Positions 1-7,449 of a stretch of 64,000 nt of DNA are shown piece by piece (the first letter of the stretch is position 1; the number at the start of each line of letters is the position of its first letter). The notes under the pieces are model-generated. The model saw only the letters and a list, made by a program, of their open reading frames with translations, had not been told where the DNA came from and searched no databases. Source of the DNA: Aurantiacibacter zhengii. GTDB lineage: Bacteria; Pseudomonadota; Alphaproteobacteria; Sphingomonadales; Sphingomonadaceae. The stretch covers positions 124,001 through 188,000 of the forward strand of contig NZ_QXFL01000004.1 in the NCBI RefSeq assembly GCF_003584125.1. The letters are read 5' to 3'. A program made the translations under genes and the position numbers.

Positions 1-1588
1 GACCGGCCTGCACGGTGAAAACGCCGGCATCACCTGCGAATTCGCGACCGACGTCGATGCGGGCGGAGTATTCCGTGTCCTCGGAATCGGAGAGGTTGGT
101 CAGTTCGATTTCGTCGAGTTCGTATTCGTTCGCATCGAAGAAATTCGCGGTACCGGTTGAATACAGTGGCACACGCGGGTTGGAGTAGTCGACGGTAACG
201 GACAGCGGGTTGCGCTCGCCGGGATCGTCCGGGTGCTCTCCGAAGAAGTCCTGCGCGAAAACGGCGGGGTCGACGCTGTCGTTCTCCTTCTCGCTCGATT
301 GCGCCCAGCTGCCCATGTACTCGATGGTCCAGGGGCCGGTCTGCGTCTCGCCACCGAAGCTGAGTGAATAGATTTCCTGCCGTTCGAAACGGTCCTTGAT
401 GTCGCGCTCCACCGTTGCCTCGAACGGGTCTTCGTCCGCGTCGGCCTGGTCGGGGGTCGAGAAGGTAACGGTGTTGCCGCTGCCCGATACGGCGGCATCG
501 CCAAAATCGAACACTGTGCGGCGGCGGTATTCCTGGTCGTCGAACCGGCTGTAGAGGCCGCGTGCGTAGAGCGTCGTCGTGTCGGACGGGCGCAGATCAA
601 AGCCGAGCGAGGCAGAGATGCGCTCGCGCTCCACGTCGTAATCGCGGTACTGGATTTCCTCGGAATAGATCAGGCCGTCGTCCTCTTCCCAATCGTCGGC
701 CTCGATATTGTCGGTCTCGAAGAAGCGGTTGTAGTACGACAGGCCGCCGGAGACGCCGAAGTTGTCCGTCAGGCGGTAAGCGAAGTTGACGCTGCCCTTG
801 GGGTTCAGCTCTTCAGAGTACTCATTGTAACTGCCTTCGCCCGATATGGTGACGAAGTTGCCACGACGGTCGAAAGCGGAAACGGTGTTAATTTCGATGC
901 TGGCGCCGATAGTGTCGGCGTCCATGTCCGGTGTCAGCGATTTCCTGACCTCGATGCTCTCGATAATGTCGCTGCCGATCACATCCAGCGCCACGGCGCG
1001 GATATCGCCTTCCGGGGATGGCAGGCGCACACCGTTTACGGAGGTGGCATTGAGGTTCGGATCAAGACCGCGAACGGCCACGAAGCGGCCTTCGCCCTGG
1101 TCGTTCAGCACGTTGATACCGGGCAGGCGGCGCAGGCTTTCCGCAACGTTCTGATCAGGAAATTGGCCGATGGCATCGCGCGTCAGCACGTCAACCACGG
1201 TGTCGCTGGCATATTCACGGCTAAGCGCGTTGGCCTGGTTGGCGCGCTGACCATAAACGAGGATATTTGCGTCCTGACTACCAAGTAGGAAGTTGGTCGT
1301 GACGACGCCCTCTTCAGGAACCTCGACCACCTGCGTTTCGGTCGGCACGCCTACGTAACGCGCCTCAATTGTCCAGGTGCCGGCCGGCAGGTCCGTGAAC
1401 CGGAATGACCCGTCGCGCTGGGTTGTTACCTGCCGGTTGAGTTCCGGGATGCGTACGACGGCAGATTGCAAGGCCACGGTGTCGCTGGCGTCGATCACGA
1501 CACCTGTCACGTCGCCAGCCAGGGCGGGCATGGCGCAAAGCGCAATAGTGGCGATACTGGCAGAGCCAAGCAAACGAGCGTTGGTCAT
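1..1588 (-). CDS. TonB-dependent receptor, N-terminal part (runs off window)
   Basis: Outer-membrane active transporter; only the first ~529 codons are in the window. The start ATG at 1588 follows a GGAGGG ribosome site and a signal peptide ending near PALAG. Next comes a carboxypeptidase-regulatory-like beta domain (about residues 25-100), then a plug with DAIGQFPDQNVAESLRRLPG and FVAVRGLDPN, typical of the large TonB receptor family of sphingomonads and xanthomonads (TIGR01782 type). Barrel strands rich in Tyr/Asp/Glu follow to the window edge. The substrate cannot be read from the sequence. A nearby GH5 mannanase and ROK-kinase relic would fit a glycan, but that is inference. A CRP-like palindrome lies about 120 nt upstream. 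Confidence 0.9.
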   Translation of the reverse strand, partial: MTNARLLGSASIATIALCAMPALAGDVTGVVIDASDTVALQSAVVRIPELNRQVTTQRDGSFRFTDLPAGTWTIEARYVGVPTETQVVEVPEEGVVTTNFLLGSQDANILVYGQRANQANALSREYASDTVVDVLTRDAIGQFPDQNVAESLRRLPGINVLNDQGEGRFVAVRGLDPNLNATSVNGVRLPSPEGDIRAVALDVIGSDIIESIEVRKSLTPDMDADTIGASIEINTVSAFDRRGNFVTISGEGSYNEYSEELNPKGSVNFAYRLTDNFGVSGGLSYYNRFFETDNIEADDWEEDDGLIYSEEIQYRDYDVERERISASLGFDLRPSDTTTLYARGLYSRFDDQEYRRRTVFDFGDAAVSGSGNTVTFSTPDQADADEDPFEATVERDIKDRFERQEIYSLSFGGETQTGPWTIEYMGSWAQSSEKENDSVDPAVFAQDFFGEHPDDPGERNPLSVTVDYSNPRVPLYSTGTANFFDANEYELDEIELTNLSDSEDTEYSARIDVGREFAGDAGVFTVQAG

Positions 1589-1707
1589 TGTTTCCCTCCG
1601 AACTGGTGTCGAAGGCGCTGGTATTGGACCTTGATGACCGCTTCGCGTCTACGGCGTGACGCTCGTGTGAACTGTATGACTCAATGATTTCAGCTGTGGG
1701 ACCAGGA

Positions 1708-1723
1708 TGTGACCGCGGTCACA
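1708..1723. promoter_or_regulatory. CRP-type palindrome (TGTGA-N6-TCACA)
   Basis: The 16-mer TGTGACCGCGGTCACA is a perfect palindrome and matches the classical CRP half-site arrangement TGTGA-N6-TCACA exactly. It lies between the divergence-free ends of a hydrolase gene and the TonB receptor, about 120 nt upstream of the receptor start (leftward). Control of the receptor by a Crp/Fnr-family regulator is the natural reading, but is inferred from the site alone. Confidence 0.55.
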
Positions 1724-1725
1724 AA

Positions 1726-1747
1726 ATCGCACTTTCGGAAGTGCGAT
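1726..1747. repeat. Perfect 9-bp inverted repeat next to CRP-like site
   Basis: ATCGCACTT and AAGTGCGAT form a perfect 9-bp inverted repeat with a 4-nt centre, 2 nt from the CRP-type palindrome. It could be a second operator for the TonB receptor or a small hairpin. There is no T-tract on either strand, so a terminator is unlikely. The remainder of the 1589-1894 gap shows no convincing gene. Confidence 0.5.
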
Positions 1748-1894
1748 GAGCATTTCCGCAAACAGGCCTTAGCTGAAAGGCGGCTTCCGACTGGTAGTGC
1801 AACGAAGCAGACGGTCAGCTCATGGGCGGATCACCCCCGCCATCGAACGGCTGTCTATGGGGTGGAAAGCGGACAGGATGCCAGTCTGGGGTCC

Positions 1895-3328
1895 TTAAGA
1901 CTTCCCGGTCGAGACCGAGTCTTTGCCACTGAGGTATGCCAGTGCCAATCGAAGCACCGCCCAAGCGGGAGCGAGAAATGCCGTCGCGATCAAGCACAAC
2001 GCGAAATCGGGCTGGTAAAGTTGGAGTGTTGCGATCGACCCCCCGAATATGTTGGGCAGCGGCCAGATCAGAGCCCATGCAAGACCGCACATCGCCACCA
2101 GCGGGAACCATAGGCTGAGCTTCCCGCTCATACTCCCCCGCTTTGCCATCAAAGCCGATCTTTGCCTCCAGGAGACGAATGCAAGAGCTACGAACAGGGG
2201 CGGCAGGATCGCAATTGAGAGATAAGCAACCTTTGCCCCCCAGCGCGACCCGTCATCGTCATGGGTCTGGTTGAGGGCACGTGCCGCGACGCCGCCGATT
2301 AGATACCAGGTGTCGGCAAATCCGAGGCCACCATTGGCATTGACCAGTACCACCACGCCCTTTTTCTCGGCGGGCATCATGGAGGCAAGCGCTTCGGCTC
2401 CGGGCACCAATCCGGTGTGATAGACTGCCCCGTTCTCAGCATCGACCGACCATCCCAGTCCATACAAGGGCGAGGTCGGACCAGAAGCCGTCATCATTGC
2501 CGCTTTGGTTGTAGCCGAGACGATGTCGTCTTCCCCATTTAGCCACATGGCAAGATAGCGCCCCATGTCTTCCGCACTCGCAGCGATCCCGCCAGCCGGA
2601 GCATTGATCGGATAGGCCTCGTTGCCAGCAATAGCGCGGACACTGCCGAACCATGGATGATGACCGGTGGCCATGCCAGCGAGATTGGGTTCGATGAGCA
2701 CCGCGCTGTGTGTCATTCCGAGGGGCTTGAAAATCTGTTCTTCAATGTAGTCCGGGTAGTTCTGGCCGCTCTTTTGCTCAATTACTGCACCCAGGATCTG
2801 ATAGTTCGCGTTGGAATATTCCCAATCGGTACCCGGCGCGTTGGTTGGGACAACTTGCGCCAGTTCCTCTGCGTATTCGAGAAGTCCAATCTGCGACGCG
2901 TCTGCGCTGCTATGGTAGCTATTGCCCTGAACGGTCGAAAACCCGCTGGTATGATTGAGAAGCTGGTGCACCGTCACATCGCGCGCAGGGCCCTCGGCAA
3001 AAGCAGGCAAGTGCTGCGAGACAGGATCATTGAGCTTGAGCTTGTTGGCTTCGACCAGCTGCATGATGGCGAGCGCCGTGAAACTCTTGGTGACCGAGCC
3101 AATCGGAAAGGGCGTATTCGAGGTTACGTCGTCGCCGCCTCCCTTGGTTCGTTCGCCGAAACCCTTTGCCGTTATTTCGCCGTTTTCCACTCGTGCATAG
3201 GCGAGCGCAGGTGCAACACTTTGTGAAAGCTCCGCCATTATGAACTCATCGATCCGGGAGCTTGGCGTATTTGCGGAAACCATCGAAGCCAAGAGTGCCA
3301 AAACTCCGAGCGACCATCCCTTTCTCAT
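1895..3328 (-). CDS. Serine hydrolase of the beta-lactamase/esterase (AmpC-like) family with membrane tail
   Basis: 477-residue protein of the class C beta-lactamase fold, a family of esterases, D-aminopeptidases and penicillin-binding-protein-like enzymes. It has an N-terminal signal peptide (about 1-19). The nucleophile motif is SVTK at 78-81, the YSN motif at 171-173 and the third motif HTG at 304-306. Unlike true AmpC, it continues past the catalytic domain (ending about 350) into three or so hydrophobic segments (roughly 365-470), a layout found in membrane-anchored beta-lactamase-related peptidases or esterases. The substrate is unknown. It is monocistronic, with about 300 nt to the TonB receptor downstream. 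Confidence 0.85.
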   Translation of the reverse strand: MRKGWSLGVLALLASMVSANTPSSRIDEFIMAELSQSVAPALAYARVENGEITAKGFGERTKGGGDDVTSNTPFPIGSVTKSFTALAIMQLVEANKLKLNDPVSQHLPAFAEGPARDVTVHQLLNHTSGFSTVQGNSYHSSADASQIGLLEYAEELAQVVPTNAPGTDWEYSNANYQILGAVIEQKSGQNYPDYIEEQIFKPLGMTHSAVLIEPNLAGMATGHHPWFGSVRAIAGNEAYPINAPAGGIAASAEDMGRYLAMWLNGEDDIVSATTKAAMMTASGPTSPLYGLGWSVDAENGAVYHTGLVPGAEALASMMPAEKKGVVVLVNANGGLGFADTWYLIGGVAARALNQTHDDDGSRWGAKVAYLSIAILPPLFVALAFVSWRQRSALMAKRGSMSGKLSLWFPLVAMCGLAWALIWPLPNIFGGSIATLQLYQPDFALCLIATAFLAPAWAVLRLALAYLSGKDSVSTGKS

Positions 3329-3604
3329 GCCTAATTCCCTCTCAGGATGACAAAGCTAGTCGTTTGTGCGGGGAAACGGAACTTCCATGAAGAAAATGGC
3401 CCCCTTGCGAGTTGATCTGCAAGTCACTTTCCCTAGAAATACCTGAGAGAGGCTGAATGGCCGCAATCGGGTCGTTAACAGAATGTCCGCATCTGGCGAG
3501 AACACGGACTGACAGCAAACGTTCGGCTAGTGACCCCATTGCGGACATTGGTGTAATGTAAGCTCCTCGCCTTTAACTCAGTCCTTGGACCACGCGCCCG
3601 CAGC

Positions 3605-4105
3605 TTACGTGCTATCGGGCCAAGCTTTCAGGGCTGCTTCAACGACACTCAAAAGCGAAGCTCGATCCGCACCATCGCGGGCCATGACAGACAGCCCTTG
3701 GGTCAAAGCGACTACGAGACCCGCCAGAGCGGAAGCTTGAGTGTCAGCCCGTATCGAACCTTTCTGGATATCTCGTTCGATGCGAGCCTGCAGGTTATCG
3801 CGCAATTCCCGTCGATATTCCGCAACGGCGGTGCGCACATCTTCCGAAGCGGCAGAACCGCTGGCAGTCGAGCTCGCAAGAAGGCAGCCGGGCGGCGTGT
3901 CTACGCCGGTAAAGGTTTCGACGGAGTTCGTCAGAACCGATCGTGCTGCATCGTAAGAGCTGGGCGCGGCCTCGATAGCTTGGCGAACCGCGTTCGTATC
4001 GCCGGCATAAAGACGCACCGCTTCGAGGAAGAGATTTTTCTTGTCCCCGAACGCTGCGTAAAGGCTCGGGGCGTTGATGCCCATTTCTTGGATCAAATCG
4101 CTGAT
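3605..4105 (-). pseudogene. TetR-family regulator missing its N-terminus
   Basis: The frame reads as a TetR repressor from the middle of the helix-turn-helix (ISDLIQEMGINAPSLYAAFG) through a normal C-terminal ligand domain ending at 3605. Homology stops at about 4105. The preceding ~30 residues, which form helix 1 and the start of helix 2, are absent and replaced by aldo/keto reductase sequence read on the other strand. An ATG at 4138 could give a 177-residue product, but its first ten or so residues are unrelated and the DNA-binding domain would be incomplete. It is best regarded as a 5'-deleted relic. Confidence 0.75.
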
Positions 4106-4307
4106 CGGGGCGAGCAAGTTTTCGCAGATCGAGAGCAATGTGGCGGCTACCGAACTCGAACTGACCGCGGATCAGCTTGCGCGGCTTAACGAAGCAAGCG
4201 CGCCAACGCCGGGGTTCAGCGCATTACTGACCTCCCGCAATACCCGGCGAATGGTTCATGGTGGACACGCCGTGAGCGGTTGGGACGATCAATCGAAGGC
4301 GACTTGA
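4101..4307 (+). pseudogene. Aldo/keto reductase, C-terminal fragment only
   Basis: From about 4101 the plus strand encodes LIGASKFSQIESNVAATELE and then a C-terminus with SAPTPGFSALL, ending at a TGA at 4305-4307. This matches the end of Tas-type aldo/keto reductases, where I-V-G-A-S-K begins the last NADPH-binding segment. The first ~260 codons are missing. It meets the truncated tetR gene within a few bases (4100-4106), with both pieces pointing outward. That is what a single deletion across a divergent tetR-reductase pair would leave. Confidence 0.7.
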
Positions 4308-4831
4308 GCTTTAGGTGGCTCCGACAATCCCGTCGCTGATTTAAGGAAGTGATTGCCGGAGCAGATGCCAGCATTCGCCTTTAAATAAAATCGTTCACAA
4401 GGCGCTCGCTTCTCAAGCTTCGATTGCCATCGCGGGACTTTCGGTCACCGCCCTCCGCAGCCGCACTACGAATTGGTCGCAATCTTAGCTCTCCACCCTC
4501 ATGTCGGACGCACGCTGTACTAACTGGCAAGGCAAAGCCGTCGGTCCGCTTTCCGGCATTCGCCGGGAGAGCGCGGAGGTTCGGATTTCACGGCGCACTG
4601 CTGACTGACCGATTTTGGGCCCGAAGCGGAATGTCTGATTTCGGCAAGATCGTGTTGCTAAGCAGACTTCGGGTAGAGGCCGCATCGCCGACCTTCTGTG
4701 AGACACAAGAAGCCGAGAATGATCGTGTCGGCTCAAACGCGAGGGAGAACGATTAGCGCTGGGCAACAGAATGCTTGAGCGACGAAATCGCGAGCGCGCG
4801 AATGGCGAGGGCAATATGTCGGTGGCAGCAA
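4308..4831. other. Gene-free stretch, no supported feature
   Basis: About 520 nt between the reductase relic and the sugar-kinase relic. The open frames here (for example 4424-4756 plus and 4485-4814 minus) lack any recognisable domain, Shine-Dalgarno site or lineage-typical codon pattern. I see only probable decayed sequence. Confidence 0.5.
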
Positions 4832-5130
4832 TCAGGCGGTCTGCTGCGATATAGCTATTTCGGCCAGCACCAACGCGCCGGTGATGCCCGAATGCTCACC
4901 GAGCGCGGGCGCTTCTATCGAACGCTCGACCCTGCCGGGCAGGTAACCATTGTCGAGTTGTTCGAACCTGTCGCGGACGCGTTCGAGCAGGCCATGGGTA
5001 TTCATTAGCCTCCACCCAGCACGAATTTGGTACCGCCTGCCGCTATACCCCCTAGAATTGCGCCTTCGTCAGCGATGGTCCGGCCCCCCTTGTCTCGCGC
5101 TGGCATCCTGATCCCCTGCGGCCCTATTTG
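4832..5130 (-). pseudogene. ROK-family sugar kinase (fructokinase/mannokinase type) with large internal deletion
   Basis: Reading leftward, the frame first shows the ROK N-terminal phosphate-loop signature GAILGGIAAGGTKFVLG (about 5010-5070), then a TAA at 5007-5005. Beginning at 5005 in another frame comes the family's C-terminal end: LLERVRDRFEQLDNGYLP and then IEAPALGEHSGITGALVLA, stopping at 4832. Intact ROK kinases have about 300 residues; here roughly the middle 230 are gone. The junction is near 5003-5010. The neighbouring GH5 enzyme suggests the intact gene took part in mannose or fructose metabolism. Confidence 0.7.
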
Positions 5131-5377
5131 CCACGGCTGCATGGGGACAAAGGCACGCAGGGACATCGTGGACAAGACCGGCACGGGCACGCATCCTGTG
5201 GGGCGCGATATCATGAAACGGCTATCGGGCGCGCGACCGTCGTACTGTAAATGCAGCCACGCGACGAAGAATTTGCCGGAGGAAGAGATCGTCCGGTATT
5301 ACGAGGCGGGGGGCGCCAGATGTTCGAAATGCCGATGCGCCGGTACGTCCCGTCCACGGTCTCGAACTGGAGATAGA

Positions 5378-6721
5378 ATGATGATCCTCGACCGCCGTAC
5401 AATGCTCTCTGGAACAGCTGCGGGCGCCGCCTTGCTCGCACTTGGCGCCTGCACTCAGGGCCGTATCGGCGCGGCCCGAACCGGCTTCGTGACGCGCGAA
5501 GGGCCCGCGCTGCTTCGTGGCGGCTTGCCCTATCGCATCGTCGGCGCAAACATGTGGTACGCGGCGTGGCTCGGAGCGGATGCCGAGTATGGCAATCGCT
5601 CGCGGCTGATCCGCGAACTCGACCGTTTGCATGCGCTCGGCCTCAACAACCTGCGCATCATGGCGGCAGCCGAGGAGGGGCCGCTTCAAAATTCCATACA
5701 GCCCGGCTTCACCCGGCACGATGGCAGCGACAATCTCGCTCTCCTGGAGGGGCTCGATTTTGCCATGGCCGAAATCGGCAAACGCGGGATGACGGCGGTG
5801 CTGGTCTTGTCGAACTTCTGGGAATGGTCGGGCGGTTTGCAGACCCTGCTTTACCGCGCTACCGGCCAGTATATCGACATGGGCGACCCGGCACACCCCT
5901 GGCCCGCCTTCGCCGATTCGACTGCCGCCTTCTATTCGAACGAAGCCGCCGTGGAACGCTACCGCGCGCACGTCGCAAAGGTGGTCGGGCGGATAAATTC
6001 GATCAACGGCATTCCCTATGCCGCGGATCCGGCAATCATGAGTTGGCAGCACGCCAATGAGCCGCGTCCTGGGGGCAGCGATGAAGCGATTGCCCGGCAT
6101 AGAAGCGCCTATCTTGACTGGATTGGCTCAACCGCCGCGCTAATCCGTTCGCTCGATGCGACCCATCTTATTTCGCTCGGGCAAGAGGGCACGCAGGCGA
6201 CCAATGGCAGCGAAGAGCTCGTCGTCGCCGCGCATGAAAATGTCGACTATCTCACGGCACACATCTGGCCCCTTAACTGGGGGTGGGTGGCAGGCGACGA
6301 CCTTTCCGGAACCTGGCCTTCGGGCAAGCAGAAGGTCGAAAGCTATCTCGAGGTCCACACGCGGCTTGCGGAGCAAATGGGCAAGCCGCTACTCATCGAG
6401 GAATTCGGCTTCCCGCGGGACGAAGAGAAATACGCGCCGTCTGCCACCACTGAGTTCCGCGAAAAATATTATCGCACGATTTATTCTGCGGTGGAGCAAA
6501 GCTGGCGCACGGGCGGCCCGCTGCAGGGCAGCAATTTCTGGGCCTGGAACGGCGAAGCGCGCGCCGCGCATCCCGACGCCAAGTTCCGCGACGGCGACCT
6601 CGCCTATATGGGCGACCCGCCGCACGAGCCGCAGGGCTGGTACGGCAATTTCGATAGTGATGCTTCGATGATAGCCCTTATTCGCAATCATGCTGAGACG
6701 GGCGGTCTGCTCAATGCCTAA
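5378..6721 (+). CDS. Glycoside hydrolase family 5 (beta-mannanase-like) lipoprotein
   Basis: Predicted secreted endo-beta-mannanase-type GH5 enzyme, about 448 residues. GGAG at 5369-5372 supports a start at ATG 5378 or the adjacent ATG 5381; the frame is open further upstream but without homology. The N-terminus has a twin-arginine-like DRRTML and a lipobox LGAC, so it is probably Tat-exported and lipid-anchored. The (beta/alpha)8 domain carries the acid/base Glu in HANEPR (about residue 227) and the nucleophile Glu in LLIEEFGFPRD (about 341), plus the FWEWSGG and WAWNGEA aromatic motifs of GH5_7 mannanases. Substrate specificity is by family resemblance. The ROK-kinase relic immediately upstream suggests a partly lost mannan-use locus. 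Confidence 0.85.
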   Translation: MMILDRRTMLSGTAAGAALLALGACTQGRIGAARTGFVTREGPALLRGGLPYRIVGANMWYAAWLGADAEYGNRSRLIRELDRLHALGLNNLRIMAAAEEGPLQNSIQPGFTRHDGSDNLALLEGLDFAMAEIGKRGMTAVLVLSNFWEWSGGLQTLLYRATGQYIDMGDPAHPWPAFADSTAAFYSNEAAVERYRAHVAKVVGRINSINGIPYAADPAIMSWQHANEPRPGGSDEAIARHRSAYLDWIGSTAALIRSLDATHLISLGQEGTQATNGSEELVVAAHENVDYLTAHIWPLNWGWVAGDDLSGTWPSGKQKVESYLEVHTRLAEQMGKPLLIEEFGFPRDEEKYAPSATTEFREKYYRTIYSAVEQSWRTGGPLQGSNFWAWNGEARAAHPDAKFRDGDLAYMGDPPHEPQGWYGNFDSDASMIALIRNHAETGGLLNA

Positions 6722-7195
6722 TCGGCGACCTGGTTAGTTGTTGTGGTGCGAAAGCTTCTTTGAGTTTCAGCGATATTTCGCCACGAGGTCATCACCCCGC
6801 CCTCGCTCTGCTGAGCGAACTATTCGCGGAAGATTTTTTCACAGCGTATTGGTCGGGAGTGAAACTTCCGGGGGAGGTTCTTCCACCAGACGCCGCGCGG
6901 TTATTTTCTCTTAAGAGCGCGTCACAAGTGCCCCCGTTCTAATCTGGCCGGCTGGTGTCGCCGCTTCTCAATCAGGCATGTGCTTCACCCGCCCTCGCAC
7001 TGGCGATGACGTCTGCAACGGCGATGTAGCGCGGTTCGAGGGTATGCTTCAGCTCCGGAACGGAGATCAGCTATTCCTCAGACAAACGGCAGATTTGAAC
7101 CGCGGTCTGAATGTCTCGCAAAACCAGAATTGGGGCGCAAAGCAATAATTACCTGCTAATTGAACGGATGGAAGTTGTGCGATCAGGGGGCTGAA
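6722..7195. other. Intergenic stretch, no supported gene
   Basis: About 470 nt between the GH5 gene and the kinase. The short open frame 6760-6942 lacks a ribosome site and homology. On the minus strand, about 6975-7060 encodes a stretch reading VPELKHTLEPRYIAVADVIA before a stop. It might be the C-terminal scrap of an enzyme, but I cannot name it. Confidence 0.4.
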
Positions 7196-7423
7196 GTGCG
7201 GGTAACTCATGAGACAATCGCGGCTCTGACGCTGGCGGAACGGATGCTCGAAGCCGACGATGGTATGCAGCAGCAAATCCTGGAAGAATCTCGCGAAACG
7301 GAATCCGTTCGCGGCGAAGCTTGGAAAATTTATTGCGATTCGCTGAGCGATGATGGTCCACTGTGTACCGGCGGTGCCGCGGCACTGATGAGCGACCCTA
7401 GCGATGCCAGCCCGCCAAGTGAA
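7196..7423 (+). pseudogene. N-terminal segment of the Ser/Thr kinase, out of frame with the rest
   Basis: A GTG at 7196, preceded by AGGGGG five bases upstream, begins an open frame with the pre-kinase region usual in these kinases (LTLAERMLEADDGMQQQIL and CTGGAAALM). The frame should continue into the glycine loop but does not. At about 7420 the kinase reading frame lies in another phase: after a TGA at 7420-7422, ATT GGT GGT TAC CGG gives IGGYRV, leading into the glycine loop. One missing base around 7419-7424 would join the two. Either the gene is truly frameshifted or the sequence has an error. Confidence 0.65.
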
Positions 7424-7449
7424 TTGGTGGTTACCGGGTCCTGCAAAAG

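Noticed and set aside
3342-3548. 68-codon minus-strand frame
   Set aside because: Lies in the short gap upstream of the serine hydrolase, no homology, poor ribosome site; probably chance.
5027-5377. Upstream extension of the GH5 gene to 5027
   Set aside because: The extension lacks homology and a ribosome site, and a Tat/lipoprotein signal begins at 5378/5381 after GGAG.
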